The position numbers and the translations under genes are program-made. This document shows, piece after piece, positions 60,457 to 64,000 of a DNA stretch of 64,000 nt. Under the pieces are notes generated by a model. That model did no database searches. It had not been told where the DNA came from and saw only the letters and a list, made by a program, of their open reading frames with translations. The stretch is from Salegentibacter sp. Hel_I_6. GTDB taxonomy: Bacteria; Bacteroidota; Bacteroidia; Flavobacteriales; Flavobacteriaceae. Numbering within the stretch: position 1 is the first letter of the stretch; the number at the start of each line of letters is the position of its first letter. The DNA is taken from contig NZ_JQNQ01000001.1 of assembly GCF_000745315.1 (NCBI RefSeq), forward strand, positions 2,666,001 through 2,730,000, read 5' to 3'.

Positions 60457-61941
60457 TTACTTGATACTAAAAGTAGTGCCTTCTTTCCCGTCTTTAAGCT
60501 GAATACCCATTTCCTGTAATTGATCTCTTATCTGGTCACTTAAAGCAAAATCTTTATTGTTTCTTGCTTCAGCTCGCAGTTTTATGAGCAATTCTACTGT
60601 TGAAGAAAGCTTATCTGAAGTATCATTATTTTCAGAAACTTTGTCTACAAGGCCTAAGACGTCAAACATAAAAGCTGACATTGTTTTTTGCAGTTCCTCT
60701 TTATCTTCTGAAGTAATTGTAGCAGCTTCTTCCTTGATGTTATTGATCATTTTAACCGCATCAAAAAGTTTAGCGATTAAAATAGGGCTGTTAAAATCAT
60801 CGTTCATCGCATCGTAGCAAGATTGTTTCCAGCTTTTAATATCTACGCTGGATTTATCTGAAACCGGAAGCTCACCTATCGCATGGTAAGCATCCATTAA
60901 TCTATTAAAACCTTTTTCGCTTGCTTTTAGTGCCTCATCTGAAAAATCCAGAATGCTTCTGTAATTCGCCTGAAGCATAAAAAAACGGGTCACATTTGGT
61001 GAAAAGGGCTTATCTAAAATGTCATTATTCCCCGAGAAAATTTCTTCGGGAAGAATATTATTGCCGGTACTTTTTGCCATTTTCTTACCGTTTAAAGTAA
61101 GCATATTGGCGTGCAACCAGTAATGAACCGGGTTTTTTCCGGTAGCGGCTTCACCCTGGGCAATTTCGCATTCGTGGTGTGGAAATTTTAGATCCATTCC
61201 GCCGCCATGAATATCAAATTCTTCGCCTAAATATTTTGTGCTCATCACGGTGCACTCTAAATGCCAGCCGGGAAAACCATCGCTCCAGGGCGAAGGCCAG
61301 CGCATAATATGCTGGGGTTCGGCTTTTTTCCAAAGCGCAAAATCCTGTGGATTTTTCTTATCGCTCTGTGCAGCCAGCTCGCGGGTGTTAGCGATCATAT
61401 TATCAATATCCCTTCCGCTTAGCTTACCATAATGGTTGGTTTCATTGAATTTCTTTACATCAAAATAAACCGATCCGTTTACCTCGTAGGCAAATCCTTT
61501 TTCGATGATGGTTTTAATGATCTCAATTTGCTCAACAATATGACCGGTAGCCGTTGGTTCTATACTCGGCGGCAGGTTATTGAATTTCTGCAGAATATTA
61601 TGAAAATCTATGGTGTAGCGTTGCACCACTTCCATAGGTTCTATTTGTTCTAAACGTGCTTTTTTTGCAATTCTATCTTCACCGCTATCGGCATCATTTT
61701 CAAGGTGACCGGCATCGGTAATATTTCTAACATATCTTACTTTATATCCCAAATGTTTCAGGTAACGAAAAACAAGATCGAAAGAGATAAAAGTTCGGCA
61801 ATTACCTAAATGAACATTACTGTAAACAGTAGGGCCGCAAACATACATTCCAACGTTTCCTTCGTTTATGGGTTTAAAGATTTCCTTTTCCCCCGTCATA
61901 GAATTGTACATTTTCAAGCTTTGTTCCTGGTATAGCGCCAT
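60457..61941 (-). CDS. cysS: Cysteinyl-tRNA synthetase
   Basis: A class I synthetase of 494 residues. The zinc and HIGH region is MYVCGPTVYSNVHLGNCRTF near residue 28, where the HIGH motif reads HLGN. Further zinc ligands are in GWHLECTVMS, and FDIHGGGMDLKFPHHECEIA follows near 243. The KMSKS loop is GKKMAKSTGNNI near 285. The C-terminal helical DALR-like domain ends in LRAEARNNKDFALSDQIRDQ and LKDGKEGTTF. Normal length. It lies between folE upstream and yidD downstream, all leftward. Confidence 0.97.
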   Translation of the reverse strand: MALYQEQSLKMYNSMTGEKEIFKPINEGNVGMYVCGPTVYSNVHLGNCRTFISFDLVFRYLKHLGYKVRYVRNITDAGHLENDADSGEDRIAKKARLEQIEPMEVVQRYTIDFHNILQKFNNLPPSIEPTATGHIVEQIEIIKTIIEKGFAYEVNGSVYFDVKKFNETNHYGKLSGRDIDNMIANTRELAAQSDKKNPQDFALWKKAEPQHIMRWPSPWSDGFPGWHLECTVMSTKYLGEEFDIHGGGMDLKFPHHECEIAQGEAATGKNPVHYWLHANMLTLNGKKMAKSTGNNILPEEIFSGNNDILDKPFSPNVTRFFMLQANYRSILDFSDEALKASEKGFNRLMDAYHAIGELPVSDKSSVDIKSWKQSCYDAMNDDFNSPILIAKLFDAVKMINNIKEEAATITSEDKEELQKTMSAFMFDVLGLVDKVSENNDTSDKLSSTVELLIKLRAEARNNKDFALSDQIRDQLQEMGIQLKDGKEGTTFSIK

Positions 61942-61979
61942 AGATAGTTAGTTGTTGGTTATTAAGAAATAGAAAATTT

Positions 61980-62657
61980 TTAAAAAGTAGTGTCTAATTT
62001 TATATAGTCAAGGAATTCTCTTTTTATAGATTTTTCTTTGAAAGCTCCGCCAAATTCACTGGTTACGGTGCTACTGTCTATATCTCTAATTCCGCGGCTG
62101 TTCACGCAAAGGTGCTTGGCATCAACAACGCAGGCAACATCTGGTGTACCCAAAGCTTTTTGTAGTTCCTGAACAATTTGCATCGTCATTCGCTCCTGTA
62201 CCTGTGGTCTTTTTGCGAAATAATCTACAATTCGGTTCATTTTTGAAAGCCCGATAACACGGCCTTTAGAAATATAGGCTACGTGAGCTTTTCCAACTAT
62301 AGGAAGCAAGTGGTGTTCGCAGGTAGAATAAACGGTAATATTCTTTTCTACCAGCATTTCGCCATATTTATACTTGTTTTCAAAAGTAGATGCAATAGGT
62401 TTTTTTTCAGGATCCAGGCCTGCAAAAATCTCATTTACAAACATTTTTGCCACCCGTTGTGGGGTTCCTTTTAGGCTGTCATCAGTAAGATCCAGGCCTA
62501 GAGTTTCCATAATGTGTTTTACATCTTTATTGATGAGCGCTACTTTTTCAATATTGCTCAAATCAAAAGCATCTTCGCGAATAGGGGTCTCTGCACTGCT
62601 GCCAGCGTGAGCATCTCCCTGCTCATCAATTTCATTCAAAATTTTGTCTATTTTCAT
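61980..62657 (-). CDS. folE: GTP cyclohydrolase I
   Basis: Makes dihydroneopterin triphosphate for folate (and for queuosine precursors). The frame opens at a TTG at 62702, but that codon lies in the -7 box, so the start is ATG 62655-62657 (MKIDKILNEIDEQG); 225 residues. VALINKDVKHIMETLGLDLT and TPQRVAKMFVNEIFAGLDP precede the zinc-binding VYSTCEHHLLPIVGKAHVAY near residue 118. KMNRIVDYFAKRPQVQERMT and DAKHLCVNSRGIRD with the second Cys follow. Normal size for the type I enzyme. First gene of the leftward run towards cysS, yidD and lgt. Confidence 0.96.
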   Translation of the reverse strand: MKIDKILNEIDEQGDAHAGSSAETPIREDAFDLSNIEKVALINKDVKHIMETLGLDLTDDSLKGTPQRVAKMFVNEIFAGLDPEKKPIASTFENKYKYGEMLVEKNITVYSTCEHHLLPIVGKAHVAYISKGRVIGLSKMNRIVDYFAKRPQVQERMTMQIVQELQKALGTPDVACVVDAKHLCVNSRGIRDIDSSTVTSEFGGAFKEKSIKREFLDYIKLDTTF

Positions 62658-62699
62658 ACCGTTTTTACAATAATAGTCGTAAACCGATTGTTTGGCTTG

Positions 62700-62707
62700 C
62701 AAAGATA
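62700..62707 (-). promoter_or_regulatory. -7 promoter box (TATCTTTG on minus strand) of folE
   Basis: CAAAGATA on the plus strand is an exact consensus for leftward transcription. It lies 43 bases before the ATG at 62657 and rules out the longer reading frame. Confidence 0.65.
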
Positions 62708-62788
62708 CATATTTAATAGGTTTTTATGTAATCATAAAAGCCGGGGTTTAAATAGATATTCGTTATTTTGTAACTTCTTAAACCTATT

Positions 62789-64000
62789 ATGAAAAAAGGA
62801 TCCCTACTTCTCTTTTGTATTTTTCTTCTTTACGGAAGTATGCAGGTGGTTTTTGCCCAGGGAAGTTCTTGCGAAAGTTTAGATCCATTTTGCGCCGGTA
62901 ATGAGGAATTGGTTTTTCCTAATTCTAATGCCAATAACAGCAGTGTTGTAAATGGGGAGCCCGGGCCAGATTATGGCTGTTTATTGTCGCAACCTTACCC
63001 TGCCTGGTTTTATCTACAAGTGGAAGAATCTGGAAACCTGAATTTTAATATTTCTCAATTTCAAAATGAAGACGGGAGTGGCGCTCAATATGATGTAGAT
63101 TTTATTGTATGGGGACCTTTTGAACGAACAGATGATTATTGTTCCAACGAATCTTTAAGTACCAGTAATATAATTGACTGTAGTTACGATCCTGATGCCG
63201 TGGAACAAATGAGTATTCCTAATGCTGAAAGTGGCCAGGTATATGTAGTTTTAATTACCAATTATGATGAACTACCTGGTTTTATAAGTCTGCGGCAAAC
63301 CAATGCCGATCAGGCTAATTCCGGTTCTACAGATTGTGGGATTTTAGATGAAGTATTGGGCCCAGACAGGTTTCTTTGTGATGAAAATGAAACTATTTTA
63401 GATGCCACTACAGATGGAGTTGGGCGTTACGAATGGTATAAGCTTGATGAGGCAACAAACAATTTTGAGATTCTTCCAAATGAAGAAAACCCCACTTTAA
63501 GCGTAACAGATTCAGGTCGCTATAAAGTAATTGTGTACGAAAATATTACCGAACAGGCCGATGAAGACGAGATCGAGGTCACTTTTTATGATGAACCAGT
63601 AGCTAATACTCCGGAAGATTTGTATATCTGTGATCCTAACCAAAATACTATAAATTTAACCGATGCTTCAGAGGAAATTCTTGTCGGAAATACTTCCGAA
63701 GAAGATTATACTGTTAATTTTTACGAATCTACCCAGGATTTAGAAGATGAAAATCCAATTACCAACACTACGGCATTTCCAATTGAGGCAACACGCCAAT
63801 TATTTGTGCAAGTAGAAGGTGTGGAAAGTGGTTGTCTCTCAGAAGTGGTTTCATTTAATGTAGTCTTAGAATTTCTTCCTGAAAATTTCCTACCGGAAGA
63901 AACCGTAAGATGTGTAAACTTAGATGGTTCTGTAATCGAACAATCGGGAATTGGTGAAGATTTGGGCGAAGATTATGATTATGAATGGATAGCTGAAGGA
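62789..64000 (+). CDS. Large secreted protein of the gliding/type IX secretion kind (partial, N-terminal 404 residues)
   Basis: The frame is open from ATG 62789 to the window edge. A signal peptide is present (LLLFCIFLLYGSMQVVFAQ), followed by SCESLDPFCAGNEELVFPNS. A beta-rich domain comes next, with YGCLLSQPYPAWFYLQVEES, VDFIVWGPF and VYVVLITNYDELPGFISLRQ. This is the cohesin/adhesin-like opening often seen in T9SS type B substrates. Ig-like repeats follow (ETILDATTDGVGRYEWYK, LSVTDSGRYKVIVYE, then a Cys-D-P module). It is acidic throughout. The C-terminal sorting domain that would prove T9SS export is beyond the window. Confidence 0.8.
   Translation, partial: MKKGSLLLFCIFLLYGSMQVVFAQGSSCESLDPFCAGNEELVFPNSNANNSSVVNGEPGPDYGCLLSQPYPAWFYLQVEESGNLNFNISQFQNEDGSGAQYDVDFIVWGPFERTDDYCSNESLSTSNIIDCSYDPDAVEQMSIPNAESGQVYVVLITNYDELPGFISLRQTNADQANSGSTDCGILDEVLGPDRFLCDENETILDATTDGVGRYEWYKLDEATNNFEILPNEENPTLSVTDSGRYKVIVYENITEQADEDEIEVTFYDEPVANTPEDLYICDPNQNTINLTDASEEILVGNTSEEDYTVNFYESTQDLEDENPITNTTAFPIEATRQLFVQVEGVESGCLSEVVSFNVVLEFLPENFLPEETVRCVNLDGSVIEQSGIGEDLGEDYDYEWIAEG

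Noticed and set aside
62283..62792. Rightward open frames over folE
   Set aside because: The region is covered by folE with strongly conserved motifs; the rightward frames read Phe/Ile-rich nonsense and overlap the folE promoter.
1..64000. CRISPR array, tRNA or rRNA genes, intact insertion sequences
   Set aside because: No regularly spaced repeats, no cloverleaf candidate, no rRNA sequence and no transposase frame was seen on either strand.

Overview
The window is chromosomal DNA from a member of the Flavobacteriaceae (Bacteroidota), probably close to Gramella, Salegentibacter or Zunongwangia. The DNA is AT-rich. Promoters use the Bacteroidota -7 box TAnnTTTG, and Shine-Dalgarno signals are scarce. 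It carries gliding genes gldB and gldC, a SusC/SusD pair, a fused SecDF, an FtsZ with a very long tail, and what looks like a large secreted protein of the gliding/type IX secretion kind. The genus is inferred; the phylum and family rest on several independent markers. Almost all of the window is core genome, and no stretch above 300 bases lacks a gene. I see no rRNA, tRNA, CRISPR array or intact transposase.

Layout. 1-8.7 kb: end of an NAD(P)-binding epimerase-like gene, two small unknown genes, argS, ffh, a small four-helix-bundle (23S intervening-sequence type) gene bordered by inverted repeats, folD, then a leftward set (DUF1232 protein, AI-2E-type transporter, VOC protein, rluF). 8.8-11.3 kb: an ECF sigma operon with a Glu-rich one-pass membrane protein and a coiled-coil/beta-barrel protein. 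11.4-18.3 kb: dnaG (zinc ligands lost), an orphan NarL-type regulator with Glu at the phosphosite, nadE, gldB-gldC, ysxC and a hydrolase. 18.4-34.4 kb: the complete division/cell-wall cluster mraZ-rsmH-ftsL-ftsI-murE-mraY-murD-ftsW-murG-murC-ftsQ-ftsA-ftsZ, headed by evenly spaced MraZ boxes and interrupted by two palindromic repeat elements. 34.4-40 kb: lipoproteins (one an exported-type pyrophosphatase), a HerA-like ATPase, and two peptidoglycan peptidases. 40-47.6 kb: susC-susD, an M14 carboxypeptidase, queE and a DUF2911 protein. 47.8-56.9 kb: asnB, gyrB, an outer-membrane protein, mdh and secDF. 57-58.8 kb: a small accessory islet with an AT-rich gene carrying a HEPN-like RX4H motif and a parDE-type toxin-antitoxin pair. 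58.8-64 kb: a leftward set folE-cysS-yidD-lgt-DUF192 and, divergently, the start of a large secreted protein.

The most unusual material is the islet at 57-58.9 kb. The parDE pair sits beside a degenerate second copy of the last ~19 codons of the neighbouring DUF192 gene. That copy still reads as the protein's C-terminus plus stop, as expected when an element enters at a gene's 3' end. An 11-bp perfect inverted repeat lies just before the antitoxin. Other points of interest are the repeat-bordered four-helix-bundle cassette between ffh and folD, a REP-doublet-like element between murD and ftsW, a second palindrome family with copies before dnaG and murC, the MraZ operator, the Asp-to-Glu orphan response regulator, the primase without zinc ligands, and a probably leaderless queE.
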